64,000 nt of DNA, from contig JAJRRU010000032.1 of assembly GCA_024279135.1 (NCBI GenBank), positions 124,001-188,000 on the forward strand. Reading direction: 5' to 3'. The first letter of the stretch is position 1. Each line of letters opens with the position of its first letter. The notes under the pieces were generated by a model, which saw only the letters and a list, made by a program, of their open reading frames with translations, did not search any database and had not been told where the DNA came from. A program made the translations under genes and the position numbers. Shown here piece by piece: positions 36,721 to 46,445 of this stretch. The stretch is from Alphaproteobacteria bacterium. Its GTDB lineage: Bacteria; Pseudomonadota; Alphaproteobacteria; Rhodospirillales; Casp-alpha2.

Positions 36721-37359
36721 ATGATGGTGATTATCGGACTGACGGGCTCAATCGGTATGGGCAAGACAAGAACCGCTGAAAAATTTTCTGCCTTGGGGGT
36801 GCCCACGTTTGATTCCGATCTGGCGGTCCACGGTTTAATGGCTCCTGGGGGTGCTGCTTATGCTCTCGTAACAGATCGCTTTCCCGCCATTACACACCAA
36901 GGATCTATTGATCGTCAAAAACTCGGCGCTGTGGTCTATCAGGATGATCAGGCTCTCCATGATCTGGAAAATATCCTGCACCCGCTGGTCCGCATGGCGC
37001 AACAGAACTTTATAAGACGCTGCGTGCTTAAAGGAATGTCCATGGTTTTACTGGATATTCCGCTGCTTTTTGAAACCGGCGGTCAAAGTCGGTGCGATGT
37101 GGTGGTGGTGGTATCCGCCCCGGCATTTCTACAGGCCCGGCGTGTGTTGAGCCGGCCCGCCATGGACGAGGAAAAATTCCGTTCCATACTGGCTCGCCAG
37201 TTACCCGATTACATCAAGCGCCAGCGGGCTGATTTTGTCATCTCTACGGGATTGTCACATGGTCATTCGTTTGAACAAATTGTGACGATTATAGATATTT
37301 TGCAAGACTATGATGGTTCGGTATGGTCGCCCGGTTGTGCACAAACCCGGAGAATATAG
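36721..37359 (+). CDS. coaE: Dephospho-CoA kinase
   Basis: 212 residues. P-loop GLTGSIGMGKTRTAEKF, the FDSDLAVHGLMAPGG substrate motif and the LLDIPLLFETGG motif are standard. It makes coenzyme A, the last step. The start ATGATG is two bases after aroE; dnaQ starts four bases after its stop. Confidence 0.95.
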   Translation: MMVIIGLTGSIGMGKTRTAEKFSALGVPTFDSDLAVHGLMAPGGAAYALVTDRFPAITHQGSIDRQKLGAVVYQDDQALHDLENILHPLVRMAQQNFIRRCVLKGMSMVLLDIPLLFETGGQSRCDVVVVVSAPAFLQARRVLSRPAMDEEKFRSILARQLPDYIKRQRADFVISTGLSHGHSFEQIVTIIDILQDYDGSVWSPGCAQTRRI

Positions 37360-37363
37360 GGAT

Positions 37364-38041
37364 ATGGAAACGACGATGCGTGAAATTGTTCTCGATACGG
37401 AAACCACCGGGCTCGATCCGCTTGGCGGTCACAAGATTGTTGAAATCGGCTGTGTTGAGTTAATCAATCACATGCCGACGGAGAATACGTTTCATCATTA
37501 TGTTAACCCACAACGCGATATGCCCGATGGTGCCTTTGCGGTGCATGGTCTGAGTGAGGAGTTTTTGTCCGGGCATGGCTTGTTTGCAGATATCGTCGAT
37601 AAATTTCTGGACTATATCAATGATGCGCCGCTGATCATTCATAATGCCAGTTTTGATATGGGGTTTTTGAATGCGGAACTGAAAGCCCTGAAGTACCCGC
37701 CTCTGGACATGAGCCGGGCCATTGATACGGTTGCCATGGCGCGTCGGAAATTCCCCGGCTCGCGGGTTAACCTGGACGCCTTGTGCCAGCGCTTCGACAT
37801 CGATAATTCTGATCGAGCACTGCATGGCGCGTTAAAAGACGCACACCTGCTTGCCGGGGTTTATCTGGAGCTGGTTGGTGGGCGACAACCTGATTTGGCC
37901 CTTAAATCGGAAAAGCGGACAGCCACTGTTGCCGTCGATCTCTCATTTCGCGAGCCCCGCCCCTATGTGATCAGCGATAAGGAAATCCAGGCTCACAAAG
38001 ACTTTGTCGCAACGCTGAAAGACCCACTCTGGAATAAATAA
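37364..38041 (+). CDS. dnaQ: DNA polymerase III epsilon subunit (3'-5' exonuclease)
   Basis: 225 residues from the ATG at 37364; a longer frame would overlap coaE. DEDDh exonuclease: motif I LDTETTGLDP, motif II with the FVHGLSEEF-like stretch (here VHGLSEEF) and HNASFDMGFLN, motif III ALHGALKDAHLL. It proofreads for the replicative polymerase. The conserved origin-proximal run ends here. Confidence 0.94.
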   Translation: METTMREIVLDTETTGLDPLGGHKIVEIGCVELINHMPTENTFHHYVNPQRDMPDGAFAVHGLSEEFLSGHGLFADIVDKFLDYINDAPLIIHNASFDMGFLNAELKALKYPPLDMSRAIDTVAMARRKFPGSRVNLDALCQRFDIDNSDRALHGALKDAHLLAGVYLELVGGRQPDLALKSEKRTATVAVDLSFREPRPYVISDKEIQAHKDFVATLKDPLWNK

Positions 38042-38055
38042 TGCTCGGTTATTAT

Positions 38056-38559
38056 TCAGGGACGATAGAATTTTAAAAAGGTAAACTTGCCGGGATATAA
38101 ATCCAGCCAGGCATTGTCGTCGCCATATAATTTAGCCAGACAACCGGGCGAGAAATCACTCAGCGCTTGTTTATAAGCCGTTGCCCCCGGCGCGTTGGCC
38201 AGTTCCAGGGTCAATGTCTGCAAGCCAGGATTGTGGCCGATGACCATGATATCTTGATGCTGTGTGGCGGATCTGGTAATCGCGGCACGGATATTTTCGG
38301 TATGGGCTTCGTAGATATTCTCTTCGAAGCGTACTTCGGGCATGTCGGACCAGACGTGTGAGATGCACTCCAGAGTCTGGCGGGTTCTGATGGCGGTTGA
38401 ACACAGGATGAAATCCGGTCGTATGGATTCAAGGCGTAATGTTTCGGCAATAATTTTACAGGATTGACGCCCCTTCTCGCTCAGTTGGCGGTCGATGTCC
38501 TGTTTGCCTGGCGGGGTTCGCTCGGCATCAGCATGTCTTAAAATATAGAGCGTGTGCAA
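38056..38559 (-). CDS. SixA-like histidine phosphatase
   Basis: 167 residues of the histidine phosphatase superfamily: the RHG motif LYILRHADAER, DRQLSEKGRQSC, CSTAIRTRQTLE and VIGHNPGLQTLTLELA. The TTG at 38559 has a GGGGGG ribosome site six bases upstream; a TTG at 38583 is the alternative start. SixA in E. coli removes phosphate from phosphohistidine on HPt or NPr domains; the target here is unknown. Convergent with dnaQ. Confidence 0.83.
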   Translation of the reverse strand: MHTLYILRHADAERTPPGKQDIDRQLSEKGRQSCKIIAETLRLESIRPDFILCSTAIRTRQTLECISHVWSDMPEVRFEENIYEAHTENIRAAITRSATQHQDIMVIGHNPGLQTLTLELANAPGATAYKQALSDFSPGCLAKLYGDDNAWLDLYPGKFTFLKFYRP

Positions 38560-38765
38560 AACAGCCCCCCATAGACGGCTCAATAATTAATCGTTATGCC
38601 AGCGTACAGCAAGCCATATAGTGGTGAAACAAGAAAGGTGAAATTCCCGGGTATAATTGCCCCAATCCCCCCAATCCCCTGAGGGTGCAACTGGGTTGTG
38701 GCTTTGATAAGGCAGCTTGCTATTATATTGCGTTGGCTACGAACTGTGTGATACATCAATCGTGT

Positions 38766-38842
38766 GCGCCCGTAGCTCAGTAGGATAGAGCACTTGATTC
38801 CTAATCAAGGGGTCGTGAGTTCGAATCTCGCCGGGCGCACCA
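38766..38842 (+). tRNA. tRNA-Arg (anticodon CCT)
   Basis: 77 bases with a seven-base-pair acceptor stem GCGCCCG / CGGGCGC, a normal D arm, anticodon stem CTTGA / TCAAG around the loop TTCCTAA giving anticodon CCT, a T arm with TTCGAATC, and an encoded CCA. It reads AGG codons. tRNA-Arg genes are frequent integration targets, and accessory genes follow at once. No repeat of its 3' end was found elsewhere in the window. Confidence 0.97.
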
Positions 38843-39226
38843 TTTAAAATGTGTTAGACGAATTTAGCTTAAATATATTTTTATAAAGTCACCAACGGGC
38901 GTCAATAATTGGCAATTTCCCCATATTTTGAATTACTAAGTACACATATCAAGTGCATTATTTTCAGGCGGGACTGTGAGCTTGTCGAAGGCCTCGTTAA
39001 CCTACGTAACCTCTCTATATAATATACTATGTAGAGAAGTTGCGTAGATTTCTAATTGCCAATTGATGGAAAAACAATGACTGCCCTACCCCCTCATACC
39101 TGACATCTTAACTGGGTGCTGATATAGTCTCATATTAGCCAACAAGAGACATCGTGGACATCACTTGACCTAACATATGCATGATGAAACAATTCCGTTC
39201 CAAATAAATGAGGATAGTTTTTTCTG
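38843..39226. other. Intergenic stretch after tRNA-Arg
   Basis: No gene supported. AT-rich and unlike the flanking core genes; holds the nested inverted repeat. An open frame on the other strand (about 39135-39323) has no recognisable content and overlaps the CHAT relic. Confidence 0.7.
38907..39064. repeat. Nested inverted repeat (possible small non-autonomous element)
   Basis: AATTGGCAATT at 38907-38917 and AATTGCCAATT at 39054-39064 are exact inverted copies 136 bases apart. Inside, 39002-39021 and 39028-39047 pair over 20 bases with three mismatches around a six-base loop (39022-39027). No target duplication or transposase was found. Structure could be a MITE-like remnant. Confidence 0.5.
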
Positions 39227-41255
39227 TTGGGGCACGAGCCGTTCTTAAACATTTTGAATAGACTTCAGCGATTGTTGATTTTGCAAAGTCGTTTTGCAGA
39301 GGCTGAACTCTTGGCGCGCTCAAAGTTCAAATATGAAAAAAATAGCTATCTAAAATATCCTGCACTCACTGTAGGGGTATTTGCAAATGCGCTTTACGTT
39401 CAAAACCGGTACGATGATGCAGCCTTTATAGCCAAAACAACAATTGGGCTTCATTATAGAAAATGCTCGGAACCAGACAGCATACCTGCCATGGAAGCTT
39501 GGCGAATTTTGTTAATGTCACTTTCCGCACAAAATAAGTGGGCAGAAATTCAAGTTGAATTGGAGTTCCTAAAACGCGATCTAAATACGCTACCGGGTCG
39601 CTTTGAAGAACTATTTGGTAAAAATCCAGACATCCTGATAGCTCGTGCTCTTGAAAAAAATGATGGAGAGTTACTCGCCGAATTGAATCGCGCTCTTAAT
39701 TCAAAAACGACCGTATCAAGTTTTAATGGCATCTTCAACTCGCTAGGCCTGGATGAGTCAGAGACTGCCAACAATACGGCGAGCCGTGACGTTCTGGAAC
39801 TTAGGCTAATTCGTGGGTTGGCTCTACAGCAGGCTGGACGCAATGCAGAGGCCTTCGCCGATTACCATAAAGTTAATAAACCCTACCTTTATGAAACGCT
39901 CACACAAAGGAGCTCAACGAAGTCAGGCGGAGGACCAAGCAGGGCGAATTTTTTCCGACAGAGTTATATGGAATCACTAACATCACCTGATGGACAACAC
40001 GCTGCCAAAGCAGCCAACATTAATGTCGCTGCAGAGCTCTTTCAGATTGCGACCATGATTCCATCTGGCAAGGTGCAGGGATCTTTTTTGGCATCGGCAT
40101 CACGCGCCGCGGCACAAGACCCAGAGCTGGCGACCTTGGTGCGCCAAGCACAGGATCTGGATGAACAGGCTCGCGACACTGCAGACGTTCTGGCATACCT
40201 GCAAACCGCACCCTCCGAACAGGTTGAACGAGCAACACTGGACGATTTGCGTCAACGTGTACCTGATCTCAACAATGCCAAGCTGACGTTAGAAAAAGAA
40301 ATCAATTCCCGTTTCCCGGCCTACGCCGATTTAATGCACCCACGCACTCCGCGCTGTTCCCTGGCTGGCGCGCAGTCACGTGGTGACCATGTTACCATCC
40401 GTTACGGCACTGCAGGCGCTTCGCTCCAGTGTTATCTCAATGGCAGAGCGCCGCCCTTTCGTCGGGTTTGGTGATCCGTATTTTACAATCATTCAGGCCG
40501 CTGAAGCGGACGCGCAAGAAAACATTCAGGTTGCCGATGCTGGCGATACACGCGGAGTTTCTCTTAATCTTCGCAGCACGCCACAGACTCGTAAAGTGGA
40601 CAGTGCCTCGCTTGCCCTATTGCCTCGTTAGCCCGACACCCGCGACGAGATCATCGCCGTGGCTAGCAGCATGCATGCAGACCTCACTCGGGATGTTTTT
40701 CTCGGTCGCGATGCCAGTGAGTATCGGGTCAAGACCATGGATTTATCCGGCTACAAAGTGTTGTCGTTTGCAACCCACGGGTTGGTCGCCGGTGATCTGG
40801 ATGGTCTGACACAGCCCGCGCTGGCTTTTTCGAACCCTAGAGTTACCGCCGAAGGTGATGAGAATGACGATGGTCTGTTGACCATGGGTGAAATCCTCTG
40901 CCTCAAGCTCAATGCGGACTGGGTTGTCTTGTCGGCGTGCAATACAGCCGCCGCCGATGGGCAGGGCGCAGAAGCCCTCTCCGGTTTGGGGCGGGCATTC
41001 TTCTACGCCGGAACCCGCGCCATAATGGCCTCAAGCTGGCCAGTACATTCGGCAGCCACCACGGAGCTCATGACCATCCTGTTTGAGAAACAGGAAAATA
41101 ATGACAAGCTTGGTCGAGCAGAAGCTTTACAACAGACACGGGTTGATTTGATCGAATCAGGGACGTTTAAGAATGCACAGGGTAAAGAACTGTTCAGTTA
41201 TGCCCACCCGATCTTCTGGGCGCCGTTTATTTTCATTGGTGATGGTGGAATTTGA
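39227..41255 (+). pseudogene. Broken CHAT-domain (caspase-like) TPR protein
   Basis: TPR-like helices occupy 39227-40340 (repeats such as AEAELLARSKFKYE, VQNRYDDAAFIAK). After RFPAYADLMHPR the reading frame changes: the family sequence resumes in another frame at about 40353 (AVPWLARSHVVTMLPSV), with roughly a hundred codons of the usual linker missing. A TAG at 40629-40631 then interrupts LLPR-PDTRDEI in the same frame. The final part (40659-41255) keeps the CHAT His in LSFATHG and Cys in VLSACNTA. The N-terminus also looks cut (TTG start, no signal peptide). So at least one frameshift-deletion and one nonsense change. Base composition of the first part is AT-rich. Confidence 0.8.
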
Positions 41256-41272
41256 AGTTTCGAATTCTCGAA

Positions 41273-42010
41273 TTATTTCGTCGTGATGAGGCGGTAGCCA
41301 ACGTCGTACTCATCAAAGTTGAGCAGCTCTGAATACTGTTGCGCCCAATTATCGGTGGCCAGGTCGCTCTCAAGTTTTCTCAGGCCCTCAGATATTTTAT
41401 CTACCACCCAGAAGGAAGACATAGCGGCCGTAATTCTGGGGTCGAGATAGGCCGAGGGCCGTCGCCAATAGGCGTACAAGAAACCATCAGAACAGTCATG
41501 CGGAATTGGAACGGCCGAAACCTCTACTGGCCCAAGCCACTCTTTAAAATCTGCTATTCTTGGCATAATCAACTCGTCTAACTTCACAAGTTCCGGAATG
41601 TAGTCCGCAAGCCAGAAACCCCGATGCGAAGGGTCGAATGTCAGTATGACGACTTTGCCCCGCGTCACGCGACGCATCTCTTTGATGCCTTTCTCTTTGT
41701 CGGTCCAATGGTGAATCGTCAGGACCGCCATCGACGCATCAAAGGAATTGTCATCGAACGGTAAATCTTCAGCATAACCCTGAATGGTAGAGGCCGCTGA
41801 GGCATTGCGCTGTCGGATCATTTCGATCGAAGGCTCGATAGCCATGACTTGCCTGTCGACAGGCTCATACGAACCCGTTCCAGCGCCAACATTCAGGACA
41901 GTTTTTGCAGACCCGAGAGCCCTTTTAATCACCTTTTCGATTCTGGCGTCAGGTTTTCTAAGGTCAGAATATTTTACGCCGATCGTATCGTAGAAAGTAT
42001 TCATAGCCAT
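41273..42010 (-). CDS. Class I SAM-dependent methyltransferase
   Basis: 245 residues of the type 11 methyltransferase fold. Motif I is VLNVGAGTGSYEP, and AIEPSIEMIRQR, AEDLPFDDNSFDASMAVLTIHHW and MRRVTRGKVVILTF follow. The substrate is unknown. The start overlaps the stop of the oxidoreductase gene (ATGA), so the two are an operon; a second ATG two codons in is also possible. Convergent with the CHAT relic, 17 bases apart. Confidence 0.85.
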   Translation of the reverse strand: MAMNTFYDTIGVKYSDLRKPDARIEKVIKRALGSAKTVLNVGAGTGSYEPVDRQVMAIEPSIEMIRQRNASAASTIQGYAEDLPFDDNSFDASMAVLTIHHWTDKEKGIKEMRRVTRGKVVILTFDPSHRGFWLADYIPELVKLDELIMPRIADFKEWLGPVEVSAVPIPHDCSDGFLYAYWRRPSAYLDPRITAAMSSFWVVDKISEGLRKLESDLATDNWAQQYSELLNFDEYDVGYRLITTK

Positions 42011-43137
42011 CAGTCACCGATAGTCAGCCATGCGCCTTGTTGCGATGATGAGACTATGCCATGGATAACACGTTCGATGTGCAGGGCGTCGTCCATATTG
42101 GGATAAAGGGTTTCCCGGCCTTCAAATCCACGCAATAAATGGGCGACCTCGATAACTTTTAAATCGTTAAATCCTAACCCATGACCCGGCGCCGGGGTGA
42201 ACTGGCCGTATGGCGGGTGTGCGGTGTTGGTCAGGATGGTCTTGAAACCCTGGTCTGCCACATCGCCCCGGTTGCGATAGATCCGCAATTCGTTCATGCG
42301 TTCCTGATCAAAGGCAATCATGCCAGTTGAGCCGTGGACTTCCCAGCACATATAACTCTTGCGTCCCCAGGCAACCCGTGAGGTGCCGATAACCCCGTGC
42401 ACACCATTGCGAAACCGGATCAGGGCGTTGGCCTGGTCCTCGTTTTCCACCGTGCCTGGCTGGCCGTTATTTTCCGGGTCAGGGCGTTGGGTGTGTACGG
42501 TTTTAATGTCGCCCATGACCTGGACGATCTCATCAATCAGATAATGGGCGACACTGATTAAATGAACGCTTAGATCGCCGAGCGCCCCCGTTCCAGCGTC
42601 TTCGGTGCGACAGCGCCAGGTGTAGGCTAAATCCGGGTCAGCCATATAGTCTTCGTCGTAGATGCCACGAAACTGGATTACCTGGCCAATGGCACCGTCC
42701 TGAATTAACTTTTTGGCATAAGCCAGTGCCGGGTTGCGTAAGTAATTGTATCCCGTCAGGGAGGCCACACCGGCTTCTCTGACCGCCTGGGCCATGGCGA
42801 TACCATCGGCCAGGGTCAGTGCCAGGGGTTTCTCGCAATACACAACCTTGCCGGCTTTGGCTACGGCCTCGGTGATTTCCCGATGCAGGCTGTTGGGCGC
42901 GGTGATGGAGACAATATGGACGCCCGGATCATTAACCACATCCCGCCAGTCTGTTGTCCAGCGCTCAAAGCCGAAGTTTTCGGCACTGCGTCGTGCATTT
43001 TCTGCATCAATGCTGCATAGAATTTCCAGTTGCGGTGTCGGTACGTCACCAAATACAGCCTTGACGGCGCCGTAAGCCATGGCATGGCATTTGCCCATAA
43101 AACCGGTGCCGATCAGGCCTATTCCCACTTGTTTCAT
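42010..43137 (-). CDS. Gfo/Idh/MocA-family NAD(P)-dependent oxidoreductase
   Basis: 375 residues from the ATG at 43137, which begins the Rossmann motif GIGLIGTGFMGKCHAMAYG; the longer frame adds an unlikely tail. The EKPLALTLADG motif carries the conserved lysine and LSVHLISVAHYLIDE holds the catalytic-site histidines. The family oxidises sugars and inositols. With the adjacent sugar ABC transporter this suggests a sugar or polyol catabolic step, substrate unknown. Confidence 0.88.
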   Translation of the reverse strand: MKQVGIGLIGTGFMGKCHAMAYGAVKAVFGDVPTPQLEILCSIDAENARRSAENFGFERWTTDWRDVVNDPGVHIVSITAPNSLHREITEAVAKAGKVVYCEKPLALTLADGIAMAQAVREAGVASLTGYNYLRNPALAYAKKLIQDGAIGQVIQFRGIYDEDYMADPDLAYTWRCRTEDAGTGALGDLSVHLISVAHYLIDEIVQVMGDIKTVHTQRPDPENNGQPGTVENEDQANALIRFRNGVHGVIGTSRVAWGRKSYMCWEVHGSTGMIAFDQERMNELRIYRNRGDVADQGFKTILTNTAHPPYGQFTPAPGHGLGFNDLKVIEVAHLLRGFEGRETLYPNMDDALHIERVIHGIVSSSQQGAWLTIGD

Positions 43138-43286
43138 CGATGTTGTTTTCCTGTTTATAAAAAAGCCGAGTTGCAAAAATGTACGCTCAGATATGCAATT
43201 AGATCACTACTAAAATCACCGGAACGACAGTATATTCAAGCATCAAATATACGAGATAACCACCCTATTAAAAAGGAAATGCAGCC

Positions 43287-43439
43287 ATGATGTTTGATAA
43301 AATTATCACCAGATATAATCGCTGGAAATCAATTCACGAGACCATCAATGAATTAAACCGACTCGACAACCGCGAGCTCAATGACCTGGGTATCAGCCGT
43401 TGGCGTATATCCGAGATAGCCCACCGCACGTCCGTTTGA
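43287..43439 (+). CDS. DUF1127 small protein
   Basis: A 50-residue, Arg/Lys/Asp-rich protein starting MMFDKIITRYNRWKSIH, with the DUF1127 core ELNRLDNRELNDLGISRWRI and a tail IAHRTSV. An AAGGAAAT ribosome site lies about nine bases upstream. DUF1127 proteins act in RNA turnover, phosphate and carbon storage, and stress regulation in alphaproteobacteria. It stands alone on this strand between the leftward oxidoreductase and ABC genes, too short for usual gene-calling length limits. Confidence 0.88.
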   Translation: MMFDKIITRYNRWKSIHETINELNRLDNRELNDLGISRWRISEIAHRTSV

Positions 43440-43454
43440 TGGTGCGTAGCAGGA

Positions 43455-43480
43455 GGGGGGCGGCATAATAACCGCCTCCT
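43455..43480. terminator. Possible terminator hairpin between convergent genes
   Basis: A nine-base-pair stem including G-T pairs (43455-43463 with 43472-43480), loop of eight bases. It sits between the DUF1127 gene and the convergent ABC ATPase stop. No T-run follows, so classic intrinsic termination is doubtful. Confidence 0.3.
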
Positions 43481-43496
43481 CCCACAGCAAGCTTGT

Positions 43497-44276
43497 TTAA
43501 ACCGTCCCGCCCAGTGAGCCTTCCAGCTTGGCAAGTTCCTGACCACCCGCCATCATGTCTTGCAGTTCTTCGGGCGTGATCTCGTCGCGTATGGCCGTAC
43601 CCAGTGTCTTGCCCCGGTTAAGCACGGTATAGCGGTCACCGACGGCCATGGCATGGCGCACGTTGTGGGTGATAAAAACCACGGCAATGCCTTCATTGCG
43701 CACCCGGTCCACCGTGGCCAGAACATTGGCGGTCTGGCGCACACCCAGTGCAGAAGTCGGCTCGTCAAGGATCAGTATCTTGGCGCCGAAATGCACGGCG
43801 CGTGCAATGGCAACCGTTTGGCGCTCACCACCAGACAGGGTGCCCACGGCCTGATCGGGGCCGCGTAAATTTATCCCCATCTTGCGCATTTCTTCCATGG
43901 TTACCCGGTTGGCAAACTCATGATCGAAGAATGAGATGCCGGCGATTTTTTTCAAAGGCTCGTTGCCCATGAAAAAATTTCGTGAAACCGACATGAGTGG
44001 TATCATGGCCAGATCCTGATAAACCGTCGCGATGCCAGCCGAGATAGCGTCTCTCGGGCGATTAAAATGCAATGGTTTTCCTTCGAAAAATATTTCACCC
44101 TTGGTGGGTTTGTGAACCCCCGACATGGTTTTGATGAAGGTTGATTTGCCGGCCCCGTTGTCTCCGAGCAGACAATGGCATTCACCGGCGACAACATCCA
44201 GGGACACACCGGCCAAGGCAATGACCGAGCCAAAGTGCTTTTCGATGTTTCTCATTTGGATGATTGGTTCGCCCAT
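43497..44276 (-). CDS. Sugar ABC transporter ATP-binding protein (FrcA type)
   Basis: 259 residues with a single nucleotide-binding domain: Walker [14 protein letters not shown]-loop VYQDLAM, signature LSGGERQTV and Walker [12 protein letters not shown]. RbsA-like proteins are double; the single-domain length is typical of rhizobial FrcA. It powers the permease encoded one base upstream. The order binding protein-permease-ATPase equals frcBCA. The sugar cannot be named from sequence. Confidence 0.88.
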   Translation of the reverse strand: MGEPIIQMRNIEKHFGSVIALAGVSLDVVAGECHCLLGDNGAGKSTFIKTMSGVHKPTKGEIFFEGKPLHFNRPRDAISAGIATVYQDLAMIPLMSVSRNFFMGNEPLKKIAGISFFDHEFANRVTMEEMRKMGINLRGPDQAVGTLSGGERQTVAIARAVHFGAKILILDEPTSALGVRQTANVLATVDRVRNEGIAVVFITHNVRHAMAVGDRYTVLNRGKTLGTAIRDEITPEELQDMMAGGQELAKLEGSLGGTV

Positions 44277-44277
44277 T

Positions 44278-45408
44278 TTACTTCTCCCCCGTAATAATAC
44301 GTCGGATATAGGTGTTCAGAATAACGGCCAACAACAAGATGATGCCCAGGAACACCCGGAACAGAGAGCTTTCAACCCCGGCGAAGAACAGACCTTGCTG
44401 AACCACACCGAAGATCAGCGCACCGAGCGCGGCCCCGACCACCGAGCCATAACCGCCGGTCAGCAGCGCGCCACCGATGACCACTGAAATGATCGCCTCG
44501 AATTCTTTCAGCAAGCCGCGGTCGGCTGCGGCCGAGCCAAATTCCATAACCTGACAGGTGGCAAAAACCGTGGCACAGAAAGCGGTGAACATAAACATGG
44601 TAATTTTCACCCGGTTCACCGGAACGCCGGCGTAACGGGCCGCCTGGGCGTCACCACCGGAGGCATAAATCCAGTTGCCGAAACGGGTGCGGGTCAACAG
44701 GATATGACCGCCAATGAGCAATATTATTGCCCAGATAATGAGCATGGGTACGCCATCGACAATAGGCTGTCCTATGCGCGAGCCACGGGAAAATGTATCG
44801 ATCCAACCCAGGTCGGCAAACCACTGAAATAACCCGGTAAAAACCGTACCGCCGAATAATGGTGCTAACCAGTCGCCTTGGGCGACGTCTTTAACACCGC
44901 CGATAATGGTTTTCTGGGTGGTGAAAATAGCGCCGAAAATGGTCAAGCCCCGCAGGATATATAAAAATGCCAGGGTCACGATGAACGAAGGCAGCCCGGT
45001 TTTTATCACCAGATAGCCGTTTAATGCCCCGATTGCCATGGCCAGAATAAAGGCCGTAATGATGCTCATCCATACTGGCCAGCCCCAACTGACCGAAGTG
45101 ATGGCAATGACAATTCCGGCAAAACCGATCATGGAACCGACGGATAAATCAAATTCACCGGCGATCATTAATAAACAGGCACCCACGGCGATAATAACAA
45201 ATTGGGCAGAAACCGTGCTCCAGGTCATTATCCCTTCGGGCGAAAACATACCGGTATCACGGGCAATGCTGAGAAAAAGTAAAAAAACAAGAATAGTCCC
45301 GGCGATGGCGCCCAGTTCCGGCCTGATCATCATTTTACGAAAAGTCGATAACTCTTTAACACGCTCATCTTGAGGGGGCGCACCTGGCGCCTCTGCAGTG
45401 TTAGCCAT
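44278..45408 (-). CDS. Sugar ABC transporter permease (RbsC/FrcC family)
   Basis: 376 residues, about nine to ten transmembrane segments. [57 protein letters not shown] and [25 protein letters not shown] are the RbsC/FrcC motifs. It forms the channel for the ATPase one base downstream. The gene is separated from the binding-protein gene by a hairpin that may lower its expression relative to the binding protein. Confidence 0.9.
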   Translation of the reverse strand: MANTAEAPGAPPQDERVKELSTFRKMMIRPELGAIAGTILVFLLFLSIARDTGMFSPEGIMTWSTVSAQFVIIAVGACLLMIAGEFDLSVGSMIGFAGIVIAITSVSWGWPVWMSIITAFILAMAIGALNGYLVIKTGLPSFIVTLAFLYILRGLTIFGAIFTTQKTIIGGVKDVAQGDWLAPLFGGTVFTGLFQWFADLGWIDTFSRGSRIGQPIVDGVPMLIIWAIILLIGGHILLTRTRFGNWIYASGGDAQAARYAGVPVNRVKITMFMFTAFCATVFATCQVMEFGSAAADRGLLKEFEAIISVVIGGALLTGGYGSVVGAALGALIFGVVQQGLFFAGVESSLFRVFLGIILLLAVILNTYIRRIITGEK

Positions 45409-45430
45409 TAGATTCTCCTAATTTGTATCA

Positions 45431-45470
45431 GGTAAAAGGCGGAAACGGGCACAAATGCCATTTCCGCCTT
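45431..45470 (-). terminator. Attenuating hairpin after the sugar-binding protein gene
   Basis: Stem AAGGCGGAAA (45436-45445) pairs with TTTCCGCCTT (45461-45470); on the transcribed strand it is followed by TTTTACC. Such hairpins between binding-protein and permease genes act as partial terminators or 3' stabilisers. Confidence 0.7.
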
Positions 45471-45482
45471 CTCAAGAGAGCC

Positions 45483-46445
45483 TTACCGGTATTTTCCGGC
45501 GTACTTCTCGACCAGTCCGATGTTGGCTTTGACCACAAATCCGGGGCCTGAATTGATGTGCCCGGAAGGCAGTACCCCGTACCGTACCAGATTGGTCAGG
45601 ATGACAACCGGCAGGTAGCCCTGCAAGTATGGTTGTTGATCGATGGCAAAGGCGATGGTATCGGCCTTGATGGCTTTGGCGATCTCACTCGATAAATCGA
45701 AAGTACCGAAGTAGATATCACCGGCACGACCAATTTCTTCGAGAGCTGCCAGTGTGGGATGGGCCGAGGTTGGGCCCAGGGTCAGGATGCCGCCGGTGTC
45801 GGGGTTTGTCCGCAGGAAGGCAATGACCTTGTTCTTGATTTCAGACGGATCCTGGCCTGAATCAATCATCGAGGGTCCGACATCTGCGCCGATGGCGTCG
45901 GCATAACCCTTGCACCGTTCGACCGATGCCGGGTTGGTGATGTAGTGGTTGACGCACAGGAATGATTTAACTCCCTGGGCCTTGGCTTTTTTTCCGGCAC
46001 CAAACCCGGCGTCATATTCAGGTTGGCCTACATGTAACAAGGCGCCCAGTTTTTCCGATTGTTCCAGGGTGCCTGAATTGATCGTAATAACCGGAATGCC
46101 CCGGTCCACGGCACTTTGTACCGGGCCGGACAGGACGTCGAAATCGGCGATGGTGACGATGATACCATCGGGGTTGGATGCGGCGGCTTGTTGAACAATG
46201 CGTGCCATATCAGCCAGGTCACCAGTTGACGGATTACGGTATTCTACCGTCACGCCCATTTGATCGGCGGCGATTTTTATGGCGTTCTTGATGGTGTTCC
46301 ACCAGGAATCAGAATCCGGGGCGTGGCTGATGAGGACGAACCGCTCACCTTCAGCCTGCGCCGGGGATGATAGGGTACCAATAGTACCCAGCGCCATAAC
46401 GGCCCCTAGCACCATGAGAGAAATTTTCTTGAATAGCGTTAACAT
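45483..46445 (-). CDS. Sugar ABC transporter substrate-binding protein
   Basis: 320 residues: signal peptide ending SSPAQAEG, then the periplasmic-binding-protein type 1 fold (FVLISHAPDSDSWWNTIKNAIKIAADQMG, NPDGIIVTIADFDVLSGPVQ, IPVITINSG, AIDQQPYLQGY). It captures a sugar and feeds the RbsC-type permease. A strong AGGAGGC ribosome site precedes the ATG. The gene is first in its operon and its promoter region carries overlapping palindromes. Confidence 0.9.
   Translation of the reverse strand: MLTLFKKISLMVLGAVMALGTIGTLSSPAQAEGERFVLISHAPDSDSWWNTIKNAIKIAADQMGVTVEYRNPSTGDLADMARIVQQAAASNPDGIIVTIADFDVLSGPVQSAVDRGIPVITINSGTLEQSEKLGALLHVGQPEYDAGFGAGKKAKAQGVKSFLCVNHYITNPASVERCKGYADAIGADVGPSMIDSGQDPSEIKNKVIAFLRTNPDTGGILTLGPTSAHPTLAALEEIGRAGDIYFGTFDLSSEIAKAIKADTIAFAIDQQPYLQGYLPVVILTNLVRYGVLPSGHINSGPGFVVKANIGLVEKYAGKYR

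Noticed and set aside
39135-39323. Minus-strand open frame overlapping the CHAT relic
   Set aside because: Antisense to the better-supported CHAT relic and featureless.
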